Part shown: positions 52,043-59,715 of the stretch, in pieces
Numbering within the stretch: position 1 is the first letter of the stretch
Layout: each line of letters opens with the position of its first letter
Assembly (NCBI RefSeq): GCF_902833225.1
Contig: NZ_CADFEI010000008.1
Span: 326,261-390,260, forward strand
Length of the DNA stretch: 64,000 bases
Direction of reading: 5' to 3'
DNA from: Burkholderia sp. BCC1644
GTDB lineage: Bacteria > Pseudomonadota > Gammaproteobacteria > Burkholderiales > Burkholderiaceae
Position numbers and translations under genes: made by a program
The notes under the pieces: model-generated
The model's input: only the letters and a program-made list of their open reading frames with translations
What the model was told of the DNA's origin: nothing
Databases searched by the model: none

Positions 52043-52618
52043 TCATGCATTCTTTCGATTTTTGTAAATACCAACTCGGGAGACACACCCTTTACTTGAA
52101 ATATGAAAAGTGATCCTCGTTTTTGCACCGCCATTGTCACGCACGTACATCAACGTATTTACATCAAAAATCGGATACCCCCCAACATCATCAAATACAT
52201 CAATAAAATCGTATGGCGCAATACAGATCACCTCAAAATCCACCGGAAACGATATCGAAACCCCGAAAAAATCCCCTCCTTTAGGCTGGAATATGTCATA
52301 TGTAAATTCCCGGCCTCGATAATATTCTTTAGAGAATGCGTAGCGTGTCACATTGACAGAATATCCCTTGACAGAACGCCCATCCTCTCCGATGACGGAA
52401 ACCTTTGAATTTCGCTGATAGTCAACCCTCATCAACTTAGAAACAAACCCTACGTCCTCCAGATCACCCGAATCTGCAACAGCTTTGACATCACTCAAGA
52501 ACTGGTACGGCGAACGAATTGGCAGTTCACTTGTCGGCTTAATCGCGCACGCCGAGGTAATCCAAACAATTAAAATTAGGAACCCTATGTTTTTCGTACT
52601 AATCTCATCTCTACTCAC
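52043..52618 (-). CDS. Lipoprotein, paralogue 2; candidate immunity or partner protein of the RTX protein
   Basis: 191 residues from a GTG at 52618 with GAGGTGA directly upstream. Lipobox 'ITSAC' gives lipidated Cys24, followed by Ala. It is a diverged copy of the downstream lipoprotein: 'RSPYQFLSDVKAVADSGDLEDVGFVSKLMRVDY', 'VICIAPYDFIDVF' and 'KGCVSRVG' align with the matching blocks there, including both extra Cys. The central parts differ. Low GC and rare-codon use set it apart from the genome. Tandem, diverged lipoproteins beside one secreted toxin suggest accumulated immunity variants, or subunits of a receptor or chaperone (inference). Confidence 0.78.
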   Translation of the reverse strand: MSRDEISTKNIGFLILIVWITSACAIKPTSELPIRSPYQFLSDVKAVADSGDLEDVGFVSKLMRVDYQRNSKVSVIGEDGRSVKGYSVNVTRYAFSKEYYRGREFTYDIFQPKGGDFFGVSISFPVDFEVICIAPYDFIDVFDDVGGYPIFDVNTLMYVRDNGGAKTRITFHISSKGCVSRVGIYKNRKNA

Positions 52619-52973
52619 ATCACCTCACTGTTCATATCAGTTCTCTGCCCACCTTCCCAATCTCACTGCCCAACCTCTATCGGCCCCTCAAAAGATATAG
52701 AAAGAATTGAAAGAAAACAAGGAAAGTTATTATTTTCATACACATACTAAAAACGAAAATAATTTCGTAAATATCCGATTACTCACTGCCCCAACCTCAT
52801 CAGCAAATCGACACGTTGAAAGCACCACCAAGCCAGTTCGCAGCCCCTATAAGCCATCGGCTTATACACAATGCTGCCCGTCGCTAAAGCGTTCGGAGTG
52901 AGTCGTTTGAGGTCAATGCGATAGGCACCGGCTTGTAAACTTTCGGCGCGTCGCGTTTACTTTCACTTTTTGC
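52619..52973. other. AT-rich region upstream of the lipoprotein/RTX unit
   Basis: 355 bp with low GC, especially 52690-52790. It should hold the promoter for the minus-strand unit. On the right it runs into the transposase remnant. No gene is supported. Confidence 0.45.
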
Positions 52974-53560
52974 GTGAACGCCTTGGCCCTGGAAGCACCG
53001 TGCTGGACGGAAACTGAATTTGTCGACCTTGACCTTGGCGACGCGCGCTTGAACAACGAATACGTGTGTCCGCAGGGCCTGGCATTGCCTTACAGCACGA
53101 CCAATCGGGTCGGCTACCGGGAATACAAATCCAACGCGCAGATCTGCCGACGCTGCCCGGTACGGGCGCAGTGCACGAACAGTGCGAACGCGGTGAAGGT
53201 GGTGACACGCCATGTCTGGGAGCGCGCCAAGGAGCGGGGGGCGCCAGGCAGCTAACCGAGTGGCGTCAACGCATTTACGCGCGGCGCGATGAGACGGTGG
53301 AGCGCAGCTTCGCCGATGCCAAGCAACTGCATGGGCACCCTTATGCCCGCATGCTGGGCTCCGCAAGGTGGCCGGGCAGTGCTTGTTGGCCACGGCGGCA
53401 CCGAACATCAAGAAGATTGCGATGCAGCTGGCACGGCAGCGGAAAAAGGGGCCAGCGGGTCCCGATTGGCCATTCGTACACGGCCTGCTGCGCCTGGTAA
53501 GCCGTTTGTACAGCCGATCGGCCTACTCGCTTCCCGCATTCCTCCAAGCCGGCTCCTAGA
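52974..53560 (+). pseudogene. Chimeric transposase remnant: IS4-type N-terminus joined to IS1182-type C-terminus
   Basis: From a GTG at 52974 the frame encodes 'ALEAPCWTETEFVDLDLGDARLNN', which resembles the N-terminus of IS4-family transposases. At about 53057 it switches to 'EYVCPQGLALPYSTTNRVGY' and 'CRRCPVRAQCTNS..KVVTRHVWERAKE', the zinc-ribbon part of IS1182 transposases. Two frameshifts follow, near 53240 and 53360, because the next IS1182 blocks 'YARRDETVERSFADAKQLHG' and 'GQCLLATAAPNIKKIAMQLAR' lie in the other two frames. The IS1182 N-terminal half is absent. It cannot make a working transposase. It marks the edge of the AT-rich RTX/T1SS region. Confidence 0.82.
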
Positions 53561-53567
53561 AAAACAA

Positions 53568-53595
53568 AACCCCACGCTTCAAAAAACGTGGGGTT
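53568..53595 (+). terminator. Hairpin at the 3' end of the IS1182 remnant
   Basis: AACCCCACG (53568-53576) pairs with CGTGGGGTT (53587-53595) over a 10-nt A-rich loop, 9 bp after the last remnant stop. The following GTCAGAAGTCTGAGCC resembles the right-end sequence of IS1182-type elements, so the element border is probably near 53600-53630. Confidence 0.65.
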
Positions 53596-53707
53596 CGTCA
53601 GAAGTCTGAGCCGGCCCATGGCCGGCTTTCCCGCTGGAAAGGATTACGACGCTATATCAGTCGCCCGATGAAATCAGCGCCAACAACACGCCAATCCCAC
53701 CTCCGCC

Positions 53708-55219
53708 TCACACATCAAACTTCACCCCCTGCGCCAGCGGCAGCTGCCGGCTGTAGTTGATCGTATTCGTCGCGCGGCGCATATACGCCTTCCACGCATC
53801 CGAACCCGACTCGCGGCCGCCGCCCGTTTCCTTCTCGCCGCCGAACGCGCCGCCGATTTCCGCGCCGCTCGTGCCGATGTTCACGTTGACGATCCCGCAG
53901 TCGCTGCCCGCTGCCGACATGAACTGCTCGGCCTCGCGCATGTCGTTCGTGAAGATCGCCGACGACAGGCCTTGCGGCACCGCGTTGTGCAGTTCGATCG
54001 CGTCGTCGAAGTTGTCGTAGACCATCACGTACAAGATCGGAGCGAACGTCTCGCGCTCGACCACGGCCGATTGCTTCGGCATCCGCACAATGGCCGGACG
54101 GACGTAGTATGCATCCGCGTGACCGATGTCGACGCGCTCGCCGCCCTTCACCTCGCCGCCCTGCTCGCGTGCATCGCCCAGCGCCTTCTGCATCGCATCG
54201 AACGACGCGCGATCGACCAGCGGGCCGACCAGCGTGCCTTCTTCAAGCGGGTTGCCGACCTTCACCGACACGTAGGCCTTCTCGATGCGCGGCAGCAGTT
54301 GTTCGACCAGGCTGCGATGCACGATCAGGCGGCGCAGCGTCGTGCAGCGCTGGCCGGCCGTGCCGACCGCCGCGAACGTGACCGCGCGCACGACGAGGTC
54401 GAGATCCGCGCTCGGCGCGACGATCATCCCGTTGTTGCCGCCGAGTTCGAGGATGCCGCGCGCGAGACGCTGGCTCAGCACCTTCGCGACTTCCTGGCCC
54501 ATCCGCACGCTGCCCGTCGCGCTGACGACCGGCACCTTCTTCGACGCCGTCAGCACCTCGCCGACATCGCGCATGCCGAGCACCAGCTGGCTCAGCTCCG
54601 CCGGCGCGACGCCCGGATGCGTCTTGTCGAACTCGCGGATCGCCTTCTGGAGCAGCACGTGACACGCGATCGCCGTGAGCGGCGTCTTCTCGGACGGCTT
54701 CCACACGACCGAATCGCCGCACACGAACGCCAGCGCCGCGTTCCACGCCCACACCGCGACCGGGAAGTTGAACGCCGAAATCACGCCGCACACGCCGATC
54801 GGGTGCCACGTTTCCATCATCCGGTGGCCCGGGCGCTCGGACGCGATCGTCAGGCCGTAAAGCTGGCGCGACAGACCGACCGCGAAATCGCAGATGTCGA
54901 TCATTTCCTGCACTTCGCCGAGGCCTTCCGACGTGATCTTGCCGGCCTCGAGCGTGACGAGGCGGCCAAGCTCGGCCTTGTGCTCGCGCAGGACGTTGCC
55001 GAACACGCGCACGAGTTCGCCGCGCACCGGCGCCGGCACCGTGCGCCACTTGAGGAATGCGTCGTGCGCAGCGTCGATCTTGCGTTCCGCGTCGGCCGGC
55101 GTGTCGACAGCCAGCGTCGCGAGCGTCGCGCCGTCGAGCGGCGAACGCGCGGTCAGCGCATTGCCTTTCCACTGGGCGAGATCGATATCGAGCGCGGCAA
55201 GAATGTCGTTGAATTGCAT
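53708..55219 (-). CDS. amaB: L-aminoadipate-semialdehyde / piperideine-6-carboxylate dehydrogenase AmaB (ALDH7 family)
   Basis: 503 residues from the ATG at 55219, preceded by AGAGGAAG. It matches the ALDH7A1/antiquitin group: 'NPLDG'-like N-terminus 'ARSPLDGATLA', 'GHRMMETWHPIGVCGVISAFNFPVAVWAWNAALA', 'WKPSEKTPLTAIA', 'LELGGNNGMIVAPSADLDL' with the catalytic Glu, 'GTAGQRCTTLRR' with the nucleophile Cys, and 'NIGTSGAEIGGAFGGEKETGGGRESGSDAWK', the antiquitin signature. It oxidises 2-aminoadipate 6-semialdehyde to 2-aminoadipate. The divergent genes for a lysine-type permease and pipecolate oxidase complete a D-lysine/pipecolate route. Confidence 0.92.
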   Translation of the reverse strand: MQFNDILAALDIDLAQWKGNALTARSPLDGATLATLAVDTPADAERKIDAAHDAFLKWRTVPAPVRGELVRVFGNVLREHKAELGRLVTLEAGKITSEGLGEVQEMIDICDFAVGLSRQLYGLTIASERPGHRMMETWHPIGVCGVISAFNFPVAVWAWNAALAFVCGDSVVWKPSEKTPLTAIACHVLLQKAIREFDKTHPGVAPAELSQLVLGMRDVGEVLTASKKVPVVSATGSVRMGQEVAKVLSQRLARGILELGGNNGMIVAPSADLDLVVRAVTFAAVGTAGQRCTTLRRLIVHRSLVEQLLPRIEKAYVSVKVGNPLEEGTLVGPLVDRASFDAMQKALGDAREQGGEVKGGERVDIGHADAYYVRPAIVRMPKQSAVVERETFAPILYVMVYDNFDDAIELHNAVPQGLSSAIFTNDMREAEQFMSAAGSDCGIVNVNIGTSGAEIGGAFGGEKETGGGRESGSDAWKAYMRRATNTINYSRQLPLAQGVKFDV

Positions 55220-55852
55220 CACTTCCTCTTCAGGGACAGATTGATCGGTGCGGCGGCAGCGCCGCCCGCGTGATTCGATTGGAGCGCGTTCGCGCGCCCT
55301 GTGCAAGCGGATGCGCCGCGCGGCAGGCCCGGTGCGCCGTATGGCGCATCGCGCTGCGCCAAGGCCGGAAGCCCGGCCGGACGGCGCACACCCGCCTCGC
55401 AAGGCACGATCCATGAAACACATTGTCGGTGGCCACAAGTCGGGCCGCTATTGATATTAACTCACGACTTCATTCTCAAAACGCAACAACTCGGCAGACC
55501 AGCCCGCATGATCCCGTCCCGATATGGGACGTATCCAAAGCCCGTAGCCATGCTGTCAGACACATCGTGGCGCGACTCAAGTTGATGACAAACCTGCATC
55601 ACCCTGTTCGAAAATGTCGTTTGCCGGCCGTGCATCTGGCACACACAATCGGGGCGACGTCGAGGTGCAGCGCACCCGGCGCGCCGCCGGCCGCCACTAC
55701 GGCAGCCGACGCCAGACGAACGCGACACGCCTCGCGGCCCGGCTCGTCGAGCCCGCTTGCGCACCGCATCACCGCTGCCCGGCCCGCGGCCGGCAACGCG
55801 TCGCGCTTCGTCGCCGAAAAAACAATCCCGGAGACAGCGCCCAGCGCCCGCC
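55220..55852. other. Long divergent intergenic region between amaB and the permease gene
   Basis: 633 bp, unusually long for this genome. GC dips around 55445-55480, a plausible promoter zone. Open frames crossing it are Arg/Ala-rich and unconvincing. No regulator gene, leader peptide or riboswitch fold could be recognised by eye. Confidence 0.45.
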
Positions 55853-57433
55853 ATGCATTCAGATGCCCGCCCCGATTCGCCCCGTCCGTCCGGCTCGCCG
55901 CCCGCGAAGCCGACCCTCCACCGTGCGCTGCAGGCCCGCCATCTGCGGATGATCGCGATCGGCGGCTCGATCGGCACGGGCCTGTTCGTCGCGTCCGGCG
56001 CGTCGATCTCGCAGGCCGGCCCCGGCGGCGCGATGCTCGCGTACATGGTGATCGGCCTGATGGTGTACTTCCTGATGACGAGCCTCGGCGAGATGGCCGC
56101 GTTCATGCCCGTGTCGGGTTCGTTCGCGACCTACGGCGCGAAGTTCGTCGACGAAGGCTTCGGTTTCGCGCTCGGCTGGAACTACTGGTACAGCTGGGCC
56201 GTGACGCTGGCGGTGGAGCTCGTCGCCGGGCAGCTCGTGATGAATTACTGGTTCCCGCATGTGCCGGGCGTCTGGTGGAGCGCGCTGTTCCTCACGTTGA
56301 TCTTCGCGCTCAACGCGCTGTCGGTGCGCGGCTTCGGTGAAGCCGAATACTGGTTCGCGCTGATCAAGGTGCTGACGGTGCTCGCGTTCGTCGGCGTCGG
56401 CCTGCTGATGATCTTCGGCATCATGCGGGGCGGCCCGAGCGCCGGCTGGAGCAACTTCACGATCGGCGATGCGCCGTTCGCGGGCGGCTGGGCGACGATG
56501 CTCGGCGTCGCGATGATCGCCGGCTTCTCGTTCCAGGGTACCGAAATGATCGGCGTCGCGGCCGGCGAATCGGAAAATCCGCGCACGACGATCCCGCGCG
56601 CCGTGAGCCAGATCTTCTGGCGGATCCTGCTGTTCTACGTGCTCGCGATCTTCGTGATCGGCGTGCTGATTCCCTACACCGACCCGAGCCTGCTGAAGAG
56701 CGACGTGACCGACATCGGCGTGAGCCCGTTCACGCTCGTATTCCGCCACGCGGGCCTCGCGTTCGCGGCCGGCGTGATGAACGCCGTGATCCTGACGGCC
56801 GTGCTGTCGGCCGGCAACTCGGGCATGTACGCGTCGACGCGGATGCTCTACAACCTCGCGGTCGAAGGCCGGGCGCCGAAGATCTTCGCGAAGCTGTCGC
56901 GGGGCGGCGTGCCGCGCAACGCGCTGTATGCGACGACGGCTGTCGGCGCACTGTGTTTCCTCACGTCGCTGTACGGCAACAAGACCGTGTACCTGTGGCT
57001 GCTGAACACGTCGGGCATGGCCGGCTTCATCACGTGGCTCGGCATCGCGGTGAGCCACTACCGCTTCCGCAAGGGTTTCCTGAAGCAGGGCTACCGGCTC
57101 GACCAGCTGCCGTACCGGGCGAAGTGGTTCCCGTTCGGCCCGCTGTTCGCGTTCGCGCTGTGCGCGGTCGTCGCGCTCGGCCAGGATTACCAGGCGTTCC
57201 TCTCCGACAGGATCGACTGGGTCGGCGTCGCCGCGACCTACATCGGCCTGCCGTTCTTCCTCGCGATCTGGCTCGGCTACGCGCTGGTGCGCAAGTGCCG
57301 CCTCGTGCGCTACGAGGACATGGAGATCGCGCCGTGGATCGAACGCAATACGACGCCCGAAGCCGCGCCGCAGGCCGACACCGGCTACGCTGGCTACGTC
57401 GCGCGTCCGGCCAACCCGACGCCGGGCGCCTGA
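55853..57433 (+). CDS. Amino-acid permease, AAT/LysP-like
   Basis: 526 residues from the ATG at 55853, preceded at some distance by CCCGGAGAC; the frame is open to 55757 but that part is not permease-like. About 12 helices. The APC-superfamily start 'ALQARHLRMIAIGGSIGTGLFVASGASISQAGPGGAMLAYMVIGLMVYFLMTSLGEMA' and 'FSFQGTEMIGVAAGESENPRTTIPRAVSQIFWRIL' are typical of LysP-type carriers. It precedes the pipecolate oxidase gene and faces amaB, so lysine or pipecolate is the likely substrate. The hydrophilic C-terminal tail is long. Confidence 0.9.
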   Translation: MHSDARPDSPRPSGSPPAKPTLHRALQARHLRMIAIGGSIGTGLFVASGASISQAGPGGAMLAYMVIGLMVYFLMTSLGEMAAFMPVSGSFATYGAKFVDEGFGFALGWNYWYSWAVTLAVELVAGQLVMNYWFPHVPGVWWSALFLTLIFALNALSVRGFGEAEYWFALIKVLTVLAFVGVGLLMIFGIMRGGPSAGWSNFTIGDAPFAGGWATMLGVAMIAGFSFQGTEMIGVAAGESENPRTTIPRAVSQIFWRILLFYVLAIFVIGVLIPYTDPSLLKSDVTDIGVSPFTLVFRHAGLAFAAGVMNAVILTAVLSAGNSGMYASTRMLYNLAVEGRAPKIFAKLSRGGVPRNALYATTAVGALCFLTSLYGNKTVYLWLLNTSGMAGFITWLGIAVSHYRFRKGFLKQGYRLDQLPYRAKWFPFGPLFAFALCAVVALGQDYQAFLSDRIDWVGVAATYIGLPFFLAIWLGYALVRKCRLVRYEDMEIAPWIERNTTPEAAPQADTGYAGYVARPANPTPGA

Positions 57434-57578
57434 CCGCCCGGATCGACCCGCATCGCACCGGCCGCCGCCCTCGCACGGCAGCCGGCGCCCGGACAACCCC
57501 ATTCGACGCGGCGCGCGCGTTCAGGCAAGATCGACGCGCGCCGTCCGTTTTTCCGCCGTTACGAATCATCGAAATCGC

Positions 57579-58847
57579 ATGCAGAACTTCTACGAAGCCA
57601 CCGTTACCCGCCAGCCCTACCCGCAACTGACCGGCACGATCGACACGCAGGTCTGCATCGTCGGCGGCGGCCTCGCCGGCCTGTGCACGGCGCTCGGCCT
57701 CGTCGAGCGCGGCGTGCACGATGTCGTCGTGCTCGACAGCGAACGGGTCGGATTCGGCGCGTCGGGCCGCAACGGCGGGTTCGTGTTCGGCGGCTACAGC
57801 CTCGACAATGCCGACCTGCTGCGCACGCTCGGCCGCGAAGAAGGGCGCCGGCTGTACCGGCTCACCGTCGATGCGGTCGACCTGATCCGCGCGCGCATTG
57901 CCCGCTACGGGATCGACTGCGACATCGTCGACCAGGGCGTGATGCTCGCGAACTGGTTCGACGATCCGTCGCGGCTCGACAGCGTGCGCACGCTGATGAA
58001 GAACGAACTCGGCGTCGACTGGGAACCCGTCCCGACCGGCGCGCTGCGCGAGCGGCTGAAGACGCAGCGCTATTACGGCGGCCTGTTCGAGCCGAACGCG
58101 TTCCACTTTCATCCGCTCAAGTACGTGCTCGGCGTCGCGGCGGCCGCATCGCGCGGCGGCGCACGCGTGTATGAACGCTCGGCGGCACTCGGCATCGCGC
58201 GCGAAGGCGCCGGGTACGTCGTGCGCACGGCGCAGGGCGCGGTGCGCGCAAAGGACGTCGTGTTCGCCGGCGGCGGTTACGCACGCGGCGTGTCGCCGCG
58301 CATCGAGCGCGCAGTGCTGCCGATCGCGACCTACGTGATCGCGACCGAACCGCTCGGCGCACGCCTGCCGGACGCGATCGACGCACCGTACGCGATCTAC
58401 GACACACGTTTCGCGTTCGACTACTACCGCCCGCTGAAGGACACGCGCATCCTGTGGGGCGGCCGGATCTCGGTGCTCGACCGCGGCCCCGACGCGATCG
58501 CGCGCCTGCTGCGGCGCGACCTGCTGCGCGTGTATCCGCAACTGGAAGGCGTGAAGGTCGACTACGCGTGGGGCGGGCTGATGAGCTACGCGCGGCACAA
58601 GATGCCGCAGATCGGCCGCGACGCGGACGGCGTGTGGCACGCGATCGCGTTCGGCGGCCACGGGATGGCGCCGACCACGGTGGCCGGCGAAGCGCTCGCC
58701 GCCGCGCTGGCCGAAGGCCGGCCGGTGCCGGAAGGCTTCAACGCGTTCGGGGTCACACGCACGTTCGGGCTGGCCGGCCTCGCCGCCGCGCAGCTCACGT
58801 ACACCGCGTACCAGGCCCGCGACGCGATCGCATCCTGCCGCCGCTGA
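57579..58847 (+). CDS. amaA: FAD-dependent L-pipecolate oxidase AmaA (DAO family)
   Basis: 422 residues. The FAD-binding 'CIVGGGLAGLCTALGLVERG' at about 25-45, 'SERVGFGASGRNGGFVFGGYS' and a C-terminal 'HAIAFGGHGMAPTTVAGEALA' define the DadA/glycine-oxidase-like fold. AmaA oxidises L-pipecolate to piperideine-6-carboxylate, which opens to the semialdehyde oxidised by AmaB. The gene follows the permease by 145 bp. A 9-bp hairpin lies 20 bp after the stop. Assignment as AmaA rather than another amine oxidase rests on the amaB context. Confidence 0.83.
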   Translation: MQNFYEATVTRQPYPQLTGTIDTQVCIVGGGLAGLCTALGLVERGVHDVVVLDSERVGFGASGRNGGFVFGGYSLDNADLLRTLGREEGRRLYRLTVDAVDLIRARIARYGIDCDIVDQGVMLANWFDDPSRLDSVRTLMKNELGVDWEPVPTGALRERLKTQRYYGGLFEPNAFHFHPLKYVLGVAAAASRGGARVYERSAALGIAREGAGYVVRTAQGAVRAKDVVFAGGGYARGVSPRIERAVLPIATYVIATEPLGARLPDAIDAPYAIYDTRFAFDYYRPLKDTRILWGGRISVLDRGPDAIARLLRRDLLRVYPQLEGVKVDYAWGGLMSYARHKMPQIGRDADGVWHAIAFGGHGMAPTTVAGEALAAALAEGRPVPEGFNAFGVTRTFGLAGLAAAQLTYTAYQARDAIASCRR

Positions 58848-58867
58848 GCGGCCGCGGGGGCTGAAAC

Positions 58868-58889
58868 GGCCGGGCCGGACGGCCTGGCC
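58868..58889 (+). terminator. Hairpin after amaA
   Basis: GGCCGGGCC (58868-58876) pairs with GGCCTGGCC (58881-58889), one G-T pair, over the loop GGAC. It lies between amaA and the tetR-type gene. The following ATTAGAGCGG has no T-tract. Confidence 0.5.
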
Positions 58890-58975
58890 GATTAGAGCGG
58901 AAGGTCGGCCGGGCGGGGGTTTCCAGCATGCTAGAATGCCTTTTCCAAGCCGCCGCGAACCCACAATAAAGTCAC

Positions 58976-59650
58976 ATGAAAGCAGGAAGCAAGGCCGCCA
59001 CGTCCGACACCCGCGCGCTTGCGTCCGAAGCGCGGCGTAAATACGATCCCGAGCAAACCAAACGCAACATCCTCGATGTCGCCACGCAGGAATTCTCTGC
59101 GATGGGCCTCGCCGGTGCGCGCGTCGACGCGATCGCCGAGCGCACGAACACGACGAAGCGCATGCTCTACTACTACTTCGAAAGCAAGGAAGGCCTGTAC
59201 GAGGCCGTGCTGGAGAAGGTGTACGGCGACATCCGCGCGCTCGAGCAGGAACTGCACGTCGGCGACATGGAGCCGCGCGAAGGCATGCGCCGCCTCGTCG
59301 AATTCACGTTCGACTATCACGACAAGCATCGCGATTTCGTCCGCCTCGTGTCGATCGAGAACATCCACGGCGCAAAGTATCTCGAACAGCTGAAGTCGTT
59401 CAAGAACCGCAACGTCAGCATCATCAAGACGCTCGAGGAACTGGTCGAGCGCGGCGCGGCCAGCGGCGCATTCCGCCAGGACATCGACGCATTCGACCTC
59501 CACCTGCTGATCAGCTCGTTCTGCTTCCACCGCGTGTCGAACCGCTACACGTTCGGCGCCGCGTTCGGCCGCGACCCGTCGGCGCCGCGCCTGCGCGCAC
59601 GGCATCGCGACACGATCGCCGACGCCGTGCTGCGCTACGTCGCCGCGTAA
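58976..59650 (+). CDS. TetR-family transcriptional regulator
   Basis: 224 residues. The N-terminal HTH 'TKRNILDVATQEFSAMGLAGARVDAIAERTNTTKRMLYYYFESKEGLYEAVLEKVY' is typical TetR (about 28-85). The C-terminal domain has 'EGMRRLVEFTFDYHDKHRDFVRLVSIENIHGAKYL' as in the TetR_C_11/RutR-like group. It follows amaA and converges on the phospholipase D-like gene; its target and ligand are not evident. A Lys-catabolic role is possible but unsupported. Confidence 0.9.
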   Translation: MKAGSKAATSDTRALASEARRKYDPEQTKRNILDVATQEFSAMGLAGARVDAIAERTNTTKRMLYYYFESKEGLYEAVLEKVYGDIRALEQELHVGDMEPREGMRRLVEFTFDYHDKHRDFVRLVSIENIHGAKYLEQLKSFKNRNVSIIKTLEELVERGAASGAFRQDIDAFDLHLLISSFCFHRVSNRYTFGAAFGRDPSAPRLRARHRDTIADAVLRYVAA

Positions 59651-59715
59651 GCGGCGGCAGCCGCCGGCCGGGGCGCGCATCCTCCGCGCCCTTCACACTT
59701 CAGCACTTCCGCGCG

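Noticed and set aside
41512..52618. Acylated HlyA-type pore-forming haemolysin
   Set aside because: No hlyC-type acyltransferase is encoded nearby and the protein lacks a hydrophobic pore-forming segment before the repeats.
53066..53500. Intact transposase gene
   Set aside because: It is only the middle block of the IS1182 remnant; the conserved blocks on either side are in other frames.
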